This document shows, in pieces, positions 20,502-35,400 of a DNA stretch of 64,000 nucleotides. The notes under the pieces are model-generated. The model worked only from the letters and a program-made list of their open reading frames with translations, was not told the DNA's origin and did not search any database. The DNA is from Serilophus lunatus (Eukaryota > Chordata > Aves > Passeriformes > Eurylaimidae). Where the stretch lies: the NCBI GenBank assembly GCA_013399895.1, contig VXBA01001688.1, positions 8,694 through 72,693 on the forward strand. The letters are read 5' to 3'. Within the stretch, counting starts at the first letter, position 1. Each line of letters starts with the position of its first letter. The position numbers and the translations under genes were made by a program.

Positions 20502-23178
20502 GGTAACTGTTAAGCTTTTTTCAATTTGTGATTCTCCTAAAAACACAACACTATTGACAATAACTTTGCTGTCCTTAACAGTCTTTTATGAATCCCTTAA
20601 GAGTTGCTGGATCAGAGAGCTGAAAACCACTTCTATCTTAAATTATTTCCTTTTAAGTACTAGAGATGCTGACACATGCAGTCCATAGGCTGAGTAAACC
20701 TCTTTAAAAATTGACAACAAAAGGCAGGATTGTATTCTTCTTACTTGCCCTTTGATAGGAAATTTTTCTGTGGATCTCCTCCTGCAATGAAGCACTACAA
20801 GATAAATAACAGTATTATCATGTAACTTTAATTTACTGGTCTTCTTTATCAACACTGCATGTGTGTATCTGATGTGTTGTCTGGGAGCACTGCAGGACCT
20901 TGAGATTGTCCTGACCTGGATTTCACTGGTACTGGGTAACTTCCCATTATTATTCCCCATAAACTAATTACACAGATTGTGTTTACCCTCTGTTGGAGGC
21001 ACAGCACTGTGTGTTATTGTTATGTCTAATGCCAGCATTTGCTCAGGGCAGAACCAGACAAAAATAAATTGGCTGAGATTAACCTAACACATTTGAACTT
21101 CACAGGCCCACGTGAGTGCCAGAAGTAGTAAATGGTGAAAGAAAGTACATCTAAGTGTTTGGGATGTAAAATATTCAGTTTAAGTGCTCTGAGAGGGTTC
21201 AGTTCCCATTTCACCCATGTAAGAGGTGTCTTGGTCAGATGCCAATTCATTTAGCTGCACAAAAGTCCAATTCTACTGTAAGACATGAACCAGCAGATAC
21301 TACTTGGACACTCTAATATCACTTCAATGGGCATAATGTAAAATCCTTAACAAAGTGACCTCTCTGACACCTGAAAACAAATATGTGAATCATGAGCATG
21401 AGATCTACTCACATTTTCAGTGCATTTTGAAGGCATCAGGCTATTTTCTGCACTGATCTAGTGCCACTGAAGACAGCAGTAAAGCAGCTATGTCACTTAA
21501 GACATAATCACACAATTCTCCTTCAGTAGCACTTAAAAAGAAGTGTGAGCATTTCAAAATAGAAGACCTAAAATTATATTTAACAACCCAAATGAGCTAC
21601 TTGATTTCCAAATGAATTGGATATTTGAAAGTCCTCATTCAGCTGTTGCTGTTAAGCATCCTAGAAAATAAAGCTACTAATCTGTGTACAGTTACACATA
21701 CAAGATATAGATGAACATGCATATGCATATAGTCATCCTTCTATGTTCTTTCTGTCTTCACTCAGCAAAAGTGACATGCCAGAGAAAATGCAAGAGAAAG
21801 TATGAACTCAGTCAGGGGCAGATGGGAAGGATGGGCCCAACACAACAGAGATGATTGTCTGGATCCCTGCATGCCCCATGCTTTATTAGCCTCATGGGCA
21901 GTAAAGGACAACATGTATTCTAGTGTGATCAAATTCTCACTTGCTCATTCCTATGGACATTGCATATATTACCTGTTGCAGGGTATATGACAATGACTTT
22001 GCAAAATTCATCTAGAAGTTGATTTTTTAAGAATCTTCTTACATACATAGCACATACACAAAAGATAACCAGAGTGGAATTCATTCATAACTTCCTTTTT
22101 AGATGTTGTTGATGTAGGCCTCTACCTTGAGCTTGGTATCTACAAACACATGCCAGTCAATGACTCTCAATCCAGTCAGTAGACTATAGACAGCAATCAA
22201 TCTGACCAAAGATACGTGTGTGCTTTAAGATCAGATCAATCAATTTTTCATTTCAGGCACATTCACACAAGGCATACATGATGTGCACGGTTTCCCTACT
22301 TGGGCTTGCTCCCATCTCCATTGAGTTGTCAGAAATCTTCATGAAACTTCAACTATCTTCTCAAAATCTTGTTTTCTCTTGACTTTTCCTCTACTGTTTC
22401 CCTTTGTAAGTCTCTGTCATCCCAATTCCCTTGTCTGACCTTCCATGTTTCTCACAGGGCGCTTTGCTCCTTTGCTACCATATTTCTCTGTTGTTTAATC
22501 ACAATTTTACCCCTTTGGCCTAGAACTGTCTCATTCTAGCTAAACCAAAAGTTCTGCAAGTTTTTTCCCAGTGACCTCCCTCTTTAGTTCAAGTTATCTC
22601 TGGGCCCTCATGATCAAGTCAGTGCTAATCTTTTCAATTGTGTATGGTATTCTGGATCCTGATCCATGACACATAGATCTATCAGCACTTTTCACTGCAT
22701 ACAGTAGAAAACAGTGACAGCTCAGCCCTGATCCCTATTTTTAAACCAAAGGAAAGGCCCATAAAAATAATAGAAGGTCAAATTTTGTCATCATGAATCA
22801 GCTTCATGGGGAGAAATACAACTTTTCAAAATTTACTGGCTACTCTACAGAATAATTATGCAGCTTGCAGAAGAATGCACAGCTTGAACAAACACTGCTG
22901 CGCATACCAGTGTGCTTTTTCTAATGCATTTTTTCATTCAACACTTTTTTGGATATAGGTGACAGAATTCACCCTTGTTGTAGTGTGGTATGTGTCTTCT
23001 TTCAACAAGCACATGAAAGATATCATCTTCCACTTTGGTTCTAGACAGCTTTAGAAAAAATTGATACATCCCCTACCAGATCTGAATATATTCTTCTTAC
23101 TCTTATCTCTCTCCTGAGTCCAGCATGTTTTAAGTGACACTTTAACAACAAAACCAGCTGTTTTACATCTGCAGCTGA

Positions 23179-23195
23179 GGGGGGGAGGGGGGGGG
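23179..23195 (+). repeat. G7-A-G9 tract
   Basis: Two G-runs separated by a single A. Such a tract can form G-quadruplexes in principle, but no regulatory context is visible. Confidence 0.9.
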
Positions 23196-26100
23196 AAGTG
23201 TTAAAATAATTAATTTGAAATGTTCCATGCCCATAACTCTTAATTCTGCATTCTCCCTAATATTCTCCTTCTAAAGCCTGCTCTCATCAGTAATGCTGTG
23301 GTGAAATGGCTATGAGCCAAAACTGGGAAACAGTACATATTTCTCCAAGTCTGTTCAGCTTTTTGTGTGCCATCACATGTATGTATGCTCAGAACAATGG
23401 TGGATGGAGAGGAGAAATGATAGGGTGTACTGTGCTCCTGATAATACAGTATTAGTAAGAGCAGCTGTACCAGGACATTACACTGAAGGATGTACTGGCA
23501 AACGAATGAGATCTTTCTCCTGTGATGTCAGTATTTTCAATGTGTATTTCCATAAGTACTGCTGCAATGGCAAAGTTTCTGTGGTATTATTTCTAAAATG
23601 CCCTTCCACACAATATTGTCCTTCATTTGAAATTTTATTGGAATCCTGTTAGCTTGCTTATTCTCACACTCTTACAAATGCACCAAATTAAAACATTTGT
23701 CATGGTAAATTCGAGGTTTCCCTCTTCTACACCTAGAACTTGGCATCTTTATTACATAGTGCTTTTCAGCTGTTTCATTGTCCTTGATGAAAAATGAAAA
23801 GCAAATAATTACTGAACAAGGAAGATAGTTGGAAAACATTTTATTGTATTATCTCTCTGCTAACAGAAGTCCACATTTTCCATACAACTCGATTACACAT
23901 TTGCTATACGCTATTCCCTAATAATTTCTTCGGCAATTTACTTAACCTCTGTATTACAATAAATTATTTCTGCAGAAATATTGTTACACATCTATTTTCA
24001 TTCACGTCTATTTTTGTTTCTACCTATTTTCACTTTAGAAATTTGAAATGGCAAGACTGAGTAATCCATGTGTCAATTTTAAGTATCAGAGAAAGTTAAT
24101 ATGTGTAAAACAACTTGCTGGTGGTGGGACAAGGTTTTCCTACAAAAATATTCATAAACTTATAAGGAGGAGCAAAATTAATTCCTGATTTAGCTACTTC
24201 CAAGGAAGGAAACTTTAAAAAGTCTCAAAAGCAGTGAAATGCAATACACTCAGAGGTGGAGGAGCCTTAGGAATGTGTGATTAACCAGTGTGGTAGATGA
24301 AACCGTGTCCTTGCTCCAGTCTTGACAACTTGGAAAGGACAAATGCTGTCAACAGTGCCCAGCAACACATTCAGGCCATCTGCTTGCTCACGTCAGGTGC
24401 AAGAGGACTGCTGCAAGGCATCTCATTTGCTAGGCTAGGCAGCAAAGTAACATATGGTGCCCTCACATCAACACCTGTCCAATACAAACCTGCAGCCACA
24501 CCTCCTGCACCACCAGACACATTTCCTACCCTCTGTCCTGAAGGTGCAGGTGCAGCAGAGGTTTGGGATATGCTAAAGCAGGTGCTTCTGAGAGTTCAGT
24601 CCTTTCCTACATCAGTGTACACCTGCCAGTCCAATCACTCCACAATGGGGCACACAGCCAGGCATTCTCTCACAATTCTTAATCAGAGGTGACAGGAAAT
24701 ACTGCAGGTGTAGTGGGATCAGTCACATGCTAGGTTGGGGTTATCCAGTAGTCTCTGCTCTTAATCATGTAAAGATATAACCAGCTGAGTTGCAAAGAAA
24801 GTTGATAACAGCAACAGGTGCTGATAGCACTTTTTCAGACTCCCCAGATCTCCTGCTTCAGTCACCATTCCCTCTGAACCAGGAAGAAACACCAGTGTTG
24901 TGAGAGTAAAAGGGGAGACAGGTGGCACAGAGATTAACCTGCAAAAAGGTCTGCAAGTGTGTTGGTTGGAAAACAAAAAGTAAACATTGGCTTAATGCCC
25001 ATATAGGCATATATCTCTCCCTTCTTTTCAAAGCCTAAGGGACAGACAAGCAAGTAAAAAGCCAGTCTCCATGGCACTGCAGCTGAGCTGCTGCCCTGGT
25101 GTCATTCAAACCCTCTCACTGTTAATCAATAGCAGAGATGGAAATGGTAGCAATGGAGAAACAGAGCTCAACCCATAAACACCACCTGCTTCCAAGAACC
25201 ACCTAATGACTGCATCTTAAAAATCAGGAAGAGGCTGTCTGAATCCATCAAGGCACTTGGCATACATATGTGTAACAAACCTGTCATTTTGCGTTAGGGA
25301 GAAAAGAGAAGACACTCTGCACATTGAGAAAATATATAAAATTACAGGCAGTTTAAGTCAGACTGTGCAGTTTATGGCCTGTCAGCCTGTCTATTTAATT
25401 CATTTGCAAGATATTATTATTATTCAACTTACAAATTTGCCCTGAGCTAAGGTGCCACAGAAGGTTTTGGAAAAGAGCAAGCAAGTAATCTTTCTTCTTT
25501 CCTTCACAAATATTTGAAAACAATCTTGAAGCCATTTTAAACCTTCAATAGTGTAAGGGGCTAGCTATTTTACTGTAATTGAGTAGGGATTAACATAACT
25601 AGGATGTGGACAGCAATATGAATGCCTAAAGAAATGAAGCAGTATGAAATGCAAGTAAACATTTAAATTGGAGAGTGCAGTTTAACGGCCAAAATAGTTT
25701 TCTTTATATTGACAAGGGTAGTGGTGAAAACAGTAAAAAAGGGATTAAAAATACCATCCATAGACAAAGAAGCTGGGGATGGGATGGTGGTGGTGTTATT
25801 GTTTGCTTGCTTGTTTGTTTGTTTAATCTGGTTTTTACTCTTAAATTCATTTTTGATGTAGCCTTCAGAAAATGTAGAAGCTTCTCTTCAGGACTTAATT
25901 TGGTCACTACGTTGCTAAGCTTGCTCAGATAAACTTTTGCACCTGTCGACCAGTCCTGAATATTTTGGAAGTAATGAAAACAGGTTCAGTGAGTTATACT
26001 GTGCAATTCTGAAACAATTTAGAAGTTTTGGTTTGTTATTTGTTTGGTTTGGTTTCTAGATGGGTGTGCTAGGAAAGGAGAATATCACTTCATAAATGTG

Positions 26101-27744
26101 ATGAAAAACGAGTCGCACTCCTTTTGCAAGTGCTACTGAAAATGTGCTAGTTAACTCATGAAATTACTGTGGATAATTTACTGTACTATGGTTTCACTCT
26201 CACCTAGGTCAGCAATGACCAAAGTTTGCTAATACATGGTCACCAGTCAGCAGCTAATCTAACACACATTGCCAGGATCAGGAAGCAAACATAATCGCTG
26301 TGAAAAGAAGTTTTCCTTGAAGAACCAGTGGTGCATATCTGTGCATTTTGATTGGTATGCCTGTAGGACCCCTGCCTCCTCTAGGCAGAAACCATGAATA
26401 CTTGATCTTTAAGTGCATTCCCTTGTGGATCCAGACTTCACACTCAAGGTTCTCAATTCAGCTGATCTCACCATAGATGGATTTTAAAGGATTGTTGATG
26501 GAGATTGTACTTAGGCATGAATACATACATGGTTTCTGGCATGGCTGTTACCCAGTAGGTAAGAGCTGCAGGTTAGTGCTGTTCCTGGAGCTGTTTCCAA
26601 GAGCAACATAAACTCACAGATATCACACAAAAGGTCGTACAAAGGAGCATCGTCCATCAAAGAATAGTGACAGGTAAAGAATCCTTCTGTTCTTATTGCC
26701 AGTCTTTGGAAACAGAGGTGAAGCATGCTAGGTGTCAGCCTCACTGATGCTGGTCAACATGAAAATAAAAGCAACTCGTCTTTTAGCATCAAAACACAAA
26801 AAGCTCACAATTTAAGGAATGTATGTTATAAACTTAAGGGCTGAGAACATTTTTCTCTTTATAATGCTTGGTAGGAGAGATTGGCAAAGTTTGTGTAATG
26901 GAAAGTTAATGGTGTGCTAGAATGTAAATTGTTACAACTGTTAGTAGAAAGCCACTACCGTGAACTGTTCTTTGTGATGTACTTCCACTTTCCTTTTTAG
27001 GATTTGTCAGAGTTCCACTGCCTTCTGTAACCCACTTTTCAAAAGCAATCTAACACATTTTTTTCAGACTTCCTCTACATTTCTTCAGTGAAGTTCCTTG
27101 CCAGCCTAGGGTTTAGATCCCTTCACTCTCTCATCTACTGATTCTCTTTTCGTCCCTCCACTTTTCTGCTCTTTTCTGCTCTTTTTTTTACTTGTAGCTG
27201 CCACAATAGCATTAGACCACAAGCAGTCAGTAGTTCCTTTCCAGTGGATATCCTCTTCCTTACCTCTGTTGCCTCTTAATCAGGACAGAGATTCTTGTCT
27301 AGTTAAATTGACTTGCATACCATTCCGTTTTATTTACCGGAATTTTTGTCCTTGCATGGAACTAGGACAGGGCTATCTATAATACATCCAGGATCAGTAG
27401 CTGCCCCCTGGGTCTTTAAAGACCATGTCAAGCATTTTTTCATTTTTAGATTATTTGCTTTGTGTTGATTTGAAGCCATTGGTGATCCACAAAAGAGTGC
27501 TTGCAGGGTAAGGGTGTCTGCAACTCCTTAGGGCCAGCAATCATTTGTACTGTAGATTAAGTGCTGTACTTCAGCTGCAGCAGGATGGACAGAATCAAAG
27601 ATGCTGGCAGCAGGCTCTAGAGGTTGATTTCCTATTTTGACAAGAGCTTTTTAGAGACTTGCTATCAAATTATTTCTCAATTATCAAGTGGGCAGTACAT
27701 ATAACCACTTCTTTTTGTGAGCTCTGTGAGCTCAGAGAAAAATT

Positions 27745-28058
27745 CAGTCATAAAATTGTTTGGGTTGGAAGGGATCTTAAGGATCACCTGGCTCCAAACT
27801 GCCTGCCATGGGCAGAAGCACCTTTCACTACAGCAGATGACTCAGAGATGCATCCAGCCTGGCCTTGAACACTTCCAGGAATGGGGAGTACATGATCTCT
27901 CTGGGAAATCTGTTCCAGTTCTCCAACAGAATTTCTTCCTGATGGCTAATTTAAATCTCCTGCCTTCATGCAGGTACTGGTAGGGGTTCTAAGGTCTCCC
28001 CAATACCTTCTCCAGCCTGAACAGCCCCAACTCTCTCAGCCTGTCTCCATAGGAGACA
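27745..28058 (-). mobile_element. CR1 LINE 3' fragment
   Basis: The plus strand reads GGGTTGGAAGGGATCTTAAG, then GCCATGGGCAGAAGCACCTT, GCATCCAGCCTGGCCTTGAA, CACTTCCAGGAATGGGG and finally GAACAGCCCCAACTCTCTCA. This is the reverse complement of a standard CR1 3' region with the end of ORF2. About 315 bases remain. It resembles the copies at 13.0 and 29.0 kb more than those at 39.3 and 61.4 kb. Confidence 0.9.
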
Positions 28059-29008
28059 TTATTATGTCACAAGAAACAAATTATTCTCTACCAGAATATA
28101 ACAGTACTGAGTAGTGTCAACAAATGAAACAACAGTGAGACAGTCCCAAAATTACTCCACAAGTGGTCTGTGTTCACTACACTGTTTTATGCTAACAAAA
28201 GAAAAGCAGTTTCTCAGCTTTCCTTCCCATTTACATCTTACAGCTCTCAAGCATCACTTCTCTATCTCTGTTGTCTGTGTGTGACATAGGAATGATAAAT
28301 GGCAATGTCACTCAAACAACCTTCTTTTATTTTTTTCCTGTGATATGCTATCTAGGAGTCATGCCATGAGGGAATTAAATGAAAATTAGTGTATCAAATC
28401 AGAGGATAGATATTTTAACTATCTCTTTTCCTTTTAGAGTTATTGGCAGGCTTGAGTTCCCTAGCAGCAGCTCTTGAAATGCATCAGCAACCAAAGTTTA
28501 CTGTACCAGATGATCTAATGCTGTCCTTTTGTCACCAAGGATAATTCTTGTTTCTATCTAAAGTCAATTGTGTTTCTAAACTCTGCAGAATGTTTGCACT
28601 GCAATGTTTACATAGGTAACAACTGTATAACAAAAGCCCACCATACTATGACATATTATAAGAGATTGTGATTTTACATACACAGAATCAAATTCTTTGA
28701 ATCTATAAAATCAAAACAAGCAATCTTTGAACTGCTGTAACGGGGTAAAATTACAGCACACCATTTTTCTTTTCAACAGTTTAGTTCCCAGAACTCTCCA
28801 TATTCACCAGTCTGTATGGGGGGCCTCAGTACAAAATACAGAAATTCCACATTACCAGCGGAATAAGAATTAAAAAAAAATAGTGAGAACTAGAGTGCAC
28901 TGAAAAATGTGTCCATTATTTGTGATACATATTTACTCAGACTGAAGGACTTTGCTGTCATAAGTTACAACAAAGCATTGCCAGCGCAGGTAGGATATGG
29001 ATCTTTTG
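28059..29008. other. unique AT-rich DNA, no feature seen
   Basis: No gene or repeat recognised between the two CR1 fragments. Confidence 0.55.
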
Positions 29009-29455
29009 GAGCAATTCCGGAGGAGGCCACCAAGTTGATTAGAGGTATGGAGCACCTCTGCTGTGAGGAAAGGCAGAGAGAATTGGGATTGTTCAGCCTG
29101 GGAAAGGGAAGGCTTTGGGGTGACCTATTTGCAGCCTTCCAGTACCTGAAGGGAGCCCACAAGAAAAATGGAAAGAGGCCATCTACAAGGGCATGTGGTG
29201 ATGGGATGAGGGGGAATGGCTTCAAACAGAAAGAGAACAGGTTTAGATAAGGCATTAGTAGGAAGTTCTTTACTGTGAGGGTGATGAGAAAATGGAACAG
29301 GTTGCCCAGAGAAGTTGTGGATGCCCCATCCCTAGAGAGGATGTTAGCTCTCACTAACATGGTTCAGTGGAAGGTGTCCTTCTCCATGTCCTGGAGATTG
29401 GAACTGATGATCTTCAAGGTCCCTTCCAACCCAAACCCTTCTGTGATTCTGTGTT
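29009..29455 (+). mobile_element. CR1 LINE 3' fragment
   Basis: Plus-strand CR1 with the end of ORF2 (CCGGAGGAGGCCACCAAG, ATGGAGCACCTCTGCTGTGA, TGTTCAGCCTGGGAAAGGGA) and the 3' region (GAACAGGTTGCCCAGAGAAG, GATGATCTTCAAGGTCCCTT) ending CTTCTGTGATTCTGTG. A stretch between about 29340 and 29370 replaces the expected region upstream of the tail, so a small internal deletion or substitution is likely. It faces the minus-strand copy at 27.7 kb across 950 bases. Confidence 0.9.
29020..29250 (+). pseudogene. CR1 ORF2 C-terminal remnant
   Basis: Translated remnants EEATKLIRGMEHLCCEERQR, ELGLFSLGKGRLWGDLFAAF and QYLKGAHKKNG match the ERVQRRAT...EERLRELGLFSLEKRRLRGDL region of CR1 ORF2. The frame ends in a stop at the expected FRLDI position (FR followed by stop near 29248), and the preceding reverse transcriptase is absent. 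Confidence 0.75.
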
Positions 29456-32400
29456 CATCCATTAGTTACTTCATGACATGGTGGACTCTACCAGAAATTC
29501 AGCATTACATTAAGGCAGCATCAATTACAACAACTTCACAGCAGACCCAGTCAGAGTCATCACCCCAGCGCTACACTGGCCACATGTACCTATCAAGCAG
29601 CTGCCTGAACTCAGCCTAAACAGGCTTGAATTGGTGCTGGCACGAACAGATATCAGGGAACTATCCAGGAAACTGAGCTTGCTCTTTATCTCACTGATGG
29701 GCCAATAGGTAGCATAGGTATGTCAGCTACTGCACAGTAGCACACTGATATCAGCAATGGTAAGAAATGCCACTCTCCATCTACAAGCGAAAAACACTGT
29801 GTCATTTCCTCTTGGATCAGGGCCTTGCTACCGTGGTTCATACTCAGCTCTGCCTGGTTGCTACAACCCATTGCATCTGGAGCTGCAACCATGCAATTTA
29901 CAGAATGGTTGAACATATGATATCATATTTACATCCATTGTCTAGATATATCAGTGAGAAAAGTGCAGACAGAAGAAAGAGAGAAATCTGTTCTTCTCAT
30001 ACAAGAGAGTTTTCATTGCTTGCACAGCCTCTGGAGCTTAAGGTGCACTTTTTCACCATAAACAATAAATTCAGTTAGGAAAAAAAAAAAAGAAATAATA
30101 TTTTGAATACCACTGTCTTTGACTCATCTAGTGGATCTGAGTCCAACTGAGTTTCTCTCCAGACTGGGAGAATCTGAATTTTATCAGCTCCATGAGTCAT
30201 TACCAGCTTTCCTCTGTTGACTCTAGAGTCACCCAATTTCCATTCTTTGGACATGACACTATTAAACAGCAATGTAAAATAATGAATGAAGGGTTATTCT
30301 GGTGCAGTGCCTGACTGTGAAGCAGAGTTAGTCATCCAGAGCCTGACAAAAGACTTAAGAGAGCTGAAGTCCAGTTATTCAAAGGAGAACATGGAGTACA
30401 GCTTGTTCCAAAACAAGCAGTGTCTTCCAGGCAAACTGATCCCACTTCCTGTCATTTGTATGTAATAGCAACAATATCTTGCAAAAATTATGACTTGAAG
30501 CTGCACAAATCAGGTACAAATGAACAAATTATGATGACATCTGTAGCAGTAGCTACAGAGGATGTTGTAAAGTGGATGTATTTGTATGTACCTAAGAGAT
30601 TCAATTTTGTAGCTTTAAAAGATGTGTTTGCATTCTAACAGGATCTTGCCTAATTTTCTTATGCTAATATCATGCCAGGCAGAGCCATGCTATATGAATG
30701 TTATTCATCAGTGTCAGTTAAACTAGTCATAATCAGAATTTAGCATTTTTTTAAAAATATGTTTTGCTGTTATTAAGTTCATGTCTAATCAAATATAGCA
30801 AAACACTGCCACTTCAGATTTATGTGAGATTTAACAAAGGATAACCATTAAAATGAAGCAATTGGGTTTAATTGTTTCCAGCCATTCAGCATGGAAATTC
30901 TTATCATATATCTGATATTGGCTGTCTTCATTTACTTCCTGAATTTAAATATCATTCACACCACTGAAAAATCTGATGATTTACAACAAAGGTTAATTTT
31001 GTCAACTCTACTACACAGTTCTTCATGGGGAAAAGGAAAAAAAAATTAGGAAGAAAGAGAAAAAAAATAGAATACAAACAAGGAATCTGTATTTAATCTA
31101 GCTAGGTAGGTTCATATCAAATTAACAAGCCATACTACTGGGAGAAAGAGTATAAAATTTTCACAAGTATTGAGTCTAGATGTAGTTTCCCAAATGCCCT
31201 CAAAAAACAGGATGTAAGCTTCCAGGTCACTGCACTGGTTATCTTACACCTAATACTTTCCTTCTCACTCTACTCCCTGGCCACAGGGTAAACAACATGA
31301 GATAAATTTACAGATGGATCAATCACTTAATCCCAAGCTTCTAATCACAACTTTATAATTGGAAGCAAAACAGTGTGTTTCTTTCAAAGCTCTGCATCAT
31401 ATTGCTTAATGAGAAAGGTACCTAAATGTCAACAGACCTGTGTTGTAATGTGTCTTTGGTTAGGCTTAAGCAAGAAGCAGCTTCAGCAGTACAGCTCAGG
31501 GACAAGACCTGACAAAGTTTCTTATCCCTCTGTCTTCACCCCACCCATTTTTTTCCCCCTTTCCTGCGTCTGCAGCACTCTCACACAGTGTCCCATTTTC
31601 AAACAGCTAATCCTGAAACAAACTTCAGGTCACAAGCTCCAGCACTGCTCTCTGAGAGCCCACAGTCTGTACTCATGGATCAAGGCCAACTGTATTGCTG
31701 TTGAAATAACCTTTATAAGGAAAATCAATCTTCTTTAAACAGAGAAGAGCCATGACTACTATATCTTCAGATCTTTCATTTTCCACTCCTGTCTTTCTCC
31801 TGGGCAACCTGAATCCAGGACTTCCTTGTTTACTCACTTGCTTCTACTGGCAATCAGGGAGGGGGTAACATCAAACCACAAAGAAGAGAAGTAGTTAGGA
31901 GACCCTACGATCATAGTAAAACCTGGTGAGACCTTTCTGTTGCTATGGTGAATTGCTCATTTTTTAAAGATTAATGTAGTGTAGAGACTCACTGGCCAAG
32001 TACAGTGAGTGTGACATGACCATCTATGTACAATTAGCACCTTCCCTTTTGTACTTTGAACAATGGTTACTACAGCAGCTAATTAGCTAGCTATTGCCCT
32101 GATAGTGAGACTTCTTCAGTCCAAGTAGTCTGCATTCTCGCCTCTATTGCTCCACCAGGAGTCACCTGGTACATCACTCCTCACAGCACAGGGCACACAC
32201 AAAGCTGCTTTTTCTACCTGATGAAGGCAACATCTGGGCAAAGTCTAAATTTACCCACCCTGTAGCAGGCTGCAAAGCAGAGAGCTCTGTCAATCATTGA
32301 TTAGGATTCATGTTATTTAGGGTGAAAAGAAATTCTCTCAACCTAAGTATAAAATTAGTATTTTGAGACAATTTTAGAGTAGCTAAGGAAAGGTAATCAT

Positions 32401-35400
32401 CTCTTGGCAGATTGCACAAATGTATACATCACAGATTTTCCCAGAGAGAGATCTTTAAAAGATATATCCCCTAAAAAAAATACTTAAAACTTTAAGTAAG
32501 TATGCAAGCTTCTTTACTTTTATTTGTGCTCTCACTCCAAACCCCAACTTTTACACAACTTTGGCTTTTTACATTTTGTGCAGAAGAGGTGTATCTCTCA
32601 CAGACAAGCTTTCCTGTTCTACAGAAAGCAACTGCGCACCTTAGGAATATCTTTATACTGAGTTTCTAGTGCCTGAGGCTTAGTTACATTTTGTCTGTAG
32701 CTGGAGAAAATAGGAGCTAAACATTTATATAAAATTAATATTAAAAAATTATTAAGAAGTTACAGTACATGAGAATTATATATATGGAAGGAATGTTGTT
32801 TTATTCTTTTCCCCTTCAATTTACTCAAAATTCTCCTCAAAGGAAGACCTAGTCAAAATATCCATCAAATGATGGGAGCAGGGGGGCATCTGAAGGGAAT
32901 AGTTTGTTCAAATGTTTTAATTTAGTCAGCATTTTCTAGACTTTTTTATTCCAAAGAAACCAGAGAGAATGAAAAATTTTGCCTGCCAAAACCTGGATTT
33001 TTTTCTTCAGCTTTTTTGTCTTTAAATTTTAAACCACAAACATTTCAGCAGAAAATATCCTGCCAATAGTAAAATCTTTTTCTGGAAAGTCCGTTTCCAT
33101 GAAAAACTGGTGATTTTTTGACTGGCTGCGCTTAGCATTGGTCCTCCCCTGCCAATATGGAACATAATGTCAGTGAATTATCACAAAAAAGGCATTTACT
33201 TTCTTTTCTCACTGTAGTACTCACTAGGCTAGCTTATTTCAAACAATATGAGGGACACCATTTAATTTAAACACAAATTGATTTAGTCCACAGTAGGGCT
33301 GGTGATTAAACTGCTGACAGTAGAAACACTGAAACTGAGCTACAACAAAAGAACTTAACACATAACTTGAAGAAATTCAAGTCTACTGCTGCTTGAAATA
33401 CTTTATTTTGAGATTACATGCATGTTCCATGTGCAGTGCTAGGCATGTTGGATATTCAAGCCTGAGGATGTTGAATGAACTGAGTTATGGTCATCCACTT
33501 AAAATCTGGTTTATGGCTCATAATTAAAAAGAATTAACACAATATTGCTTGTTTTCCCATCAGTAAAACTGTCATTTTACCACTTCATGTCTCTGTCATG
33601 TTGTGTGACAGCACTCTCACTTCACATCTTCCCAGCTGAACTAATGTCTTTCTGCAGATCAGCTATTAGAAGTGTCATTGTCCCACCTATCATACACATC
33701 TAAGCACTAGTCAGTCCCAATGCACAGTTAGGTAATTAGAGACAACAGGTCTATTTGCCAACAGTAAAAACAGAATCACATTTAAAACCTTGAATTACCA
33801 CAGCCTAGGTTGATAGATCTGAATATAAATGCACAGTCTGCTCACCACTTGTTTTCCCCACAAAAGCAGTTGTGTAAGGTCAGAGTCAAACCTTGGCTCT
33901 GCCTTCCCAAGCAGTCCAGCCGAACAGGCACAGTTGGTGTTTTTCTGCTGAATTGTTGCAAAAACTTGATCCTGCTGGATAGCAGCATGAAGGAATCTGA
34001 CTCAGATTCACAATGCTCCTAAGTTGCTCTGGGGTGATGGTAGTAATATGAGTCTGTTTACTTCAAACGTACAGGATAGGTAAAATTAAAACACATATAT
34101 CATAATATTACATGTGTGGTCTTATTTCAAAGCATTCTACAATCGTGAGCAGTTGGAAACAAACAAACAACAGAAAAAAAATGTGGCCATGCATTATTTA
34201 GGTAAGAGACAGCAAAGACATAGCCTTCATCAGTGCCTGTGATGGGAGATGGGCCTAGAGCCAGACATGCCACACATCTGCCTTTCCTGCCTGCAAAATA
34301 TGCCTGATTAGAAGTTAGCTGCTAATCTCTTCAGCAGAATATTTAAAGCTGTGCTGTAGGCCTGCAAGAGTAGCTGTGGAATATTTTAACAAATGAGAAG
34401 CTGAATGCAATAAGGAGGATAATACATGCATTTTACGAGGACCTGAATTTTCTACTCAGTTTAAGCAAACTTCTTAGTTCTTCTGAGGATCCTAACAGCC
34501 TTATTAATACTGGATAAGGAAAGTAGAAATCATGTGTATGAACACTTCATTCCAACAAAATTACACAGGAACTGAGTTAAAGTGCATCAGAACAGCAGAA
34601 ATGAGCCAACAGAGGAGTCATGGAACTCTGTCTATCTGAAGTGTTTCAAATATCACAGGCAACACCATCAGAAAGTCTATAGACCATTTATAGATAGTTC
34701 CTGAGCAACCTGTTGTTTAACATAGAGAGCTGGAAGTGTCACTTCAGCCGGCATTTCACATTCTATTTACCCATAGACCAAGCCTCAGGCTTTGGGTGGG
34801 TGAAGCTGATTTCCCCTTTTCAAGGAGAGACACTTTCAGCATCTTATCCATAGAACTGGATGGGATGGTGATTGTTCCCTCTTGGTGTTATCAAATCACT
34901 TTGGCCCTTTTGAGCCACCTGGACAAAAAAAGCCCCACCTGGAGGTGTGTCTGACATCAGTAAGTGTGTCTAAGCATGAAAAAAGGTAAAGTAGCTGCCA
35001 TGTGATAATCAGTTAAATTTGTTGTTATTCTAAGTTGTGTTTTTGCTGGCTCAAAGTGGCAGACAAAATATTAAAAAAACATGTTTCACTTCTATTTCTC
35101 CTCTAGTAATCTGCAACTTAATTATAGCATTCATTTGCTGGCACCCTCTAGTAAGTCTTAAAATTCAAGAGAAAAGGATATGACAGAGCTGGATGAAGAA
35201 GATACAACTGTGAGAATTCATAGTAGAAGCAAACTTTGGAAAGTAAATGGATGTGATTCCAGTGGCAGAATTAGCCTAAACCTGTTTCCTGTTTCCCAGG
35301 AAAACATAGTTATTCAGGCTTAACACACAGTATTTATACTGAGAAAGAAAAAATGTAAGAGGTTAAATAAAAACCTCTGTCAAGCAGTGCTGCTTGACAA

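Larger units (their letters stand above)
19318..27744. other. long unique AT-rich stretch, no gene seen
   Basis: About 8.4 kb without a recognised gene, RNA gene or interspersed repeat. It includes an interrupted poly-T at 20476-20501, a G-run pair (G7 A G9) at 23179-23195, TTTG/CTTG units near 25800-25825 and a doubled CTTTTCTGCT at 27161-27180. The most open frame, 24297-24692, lies in a slightly GC-richer patch and resembles nothing known. Confidence 0.55.

Noticed and set aside
24297..24692. 131-codon plus-strand open frame in a slightly GC-richer patch
   Set aside because: No known motif, no supported splice sites, and composition is typical of random translation.
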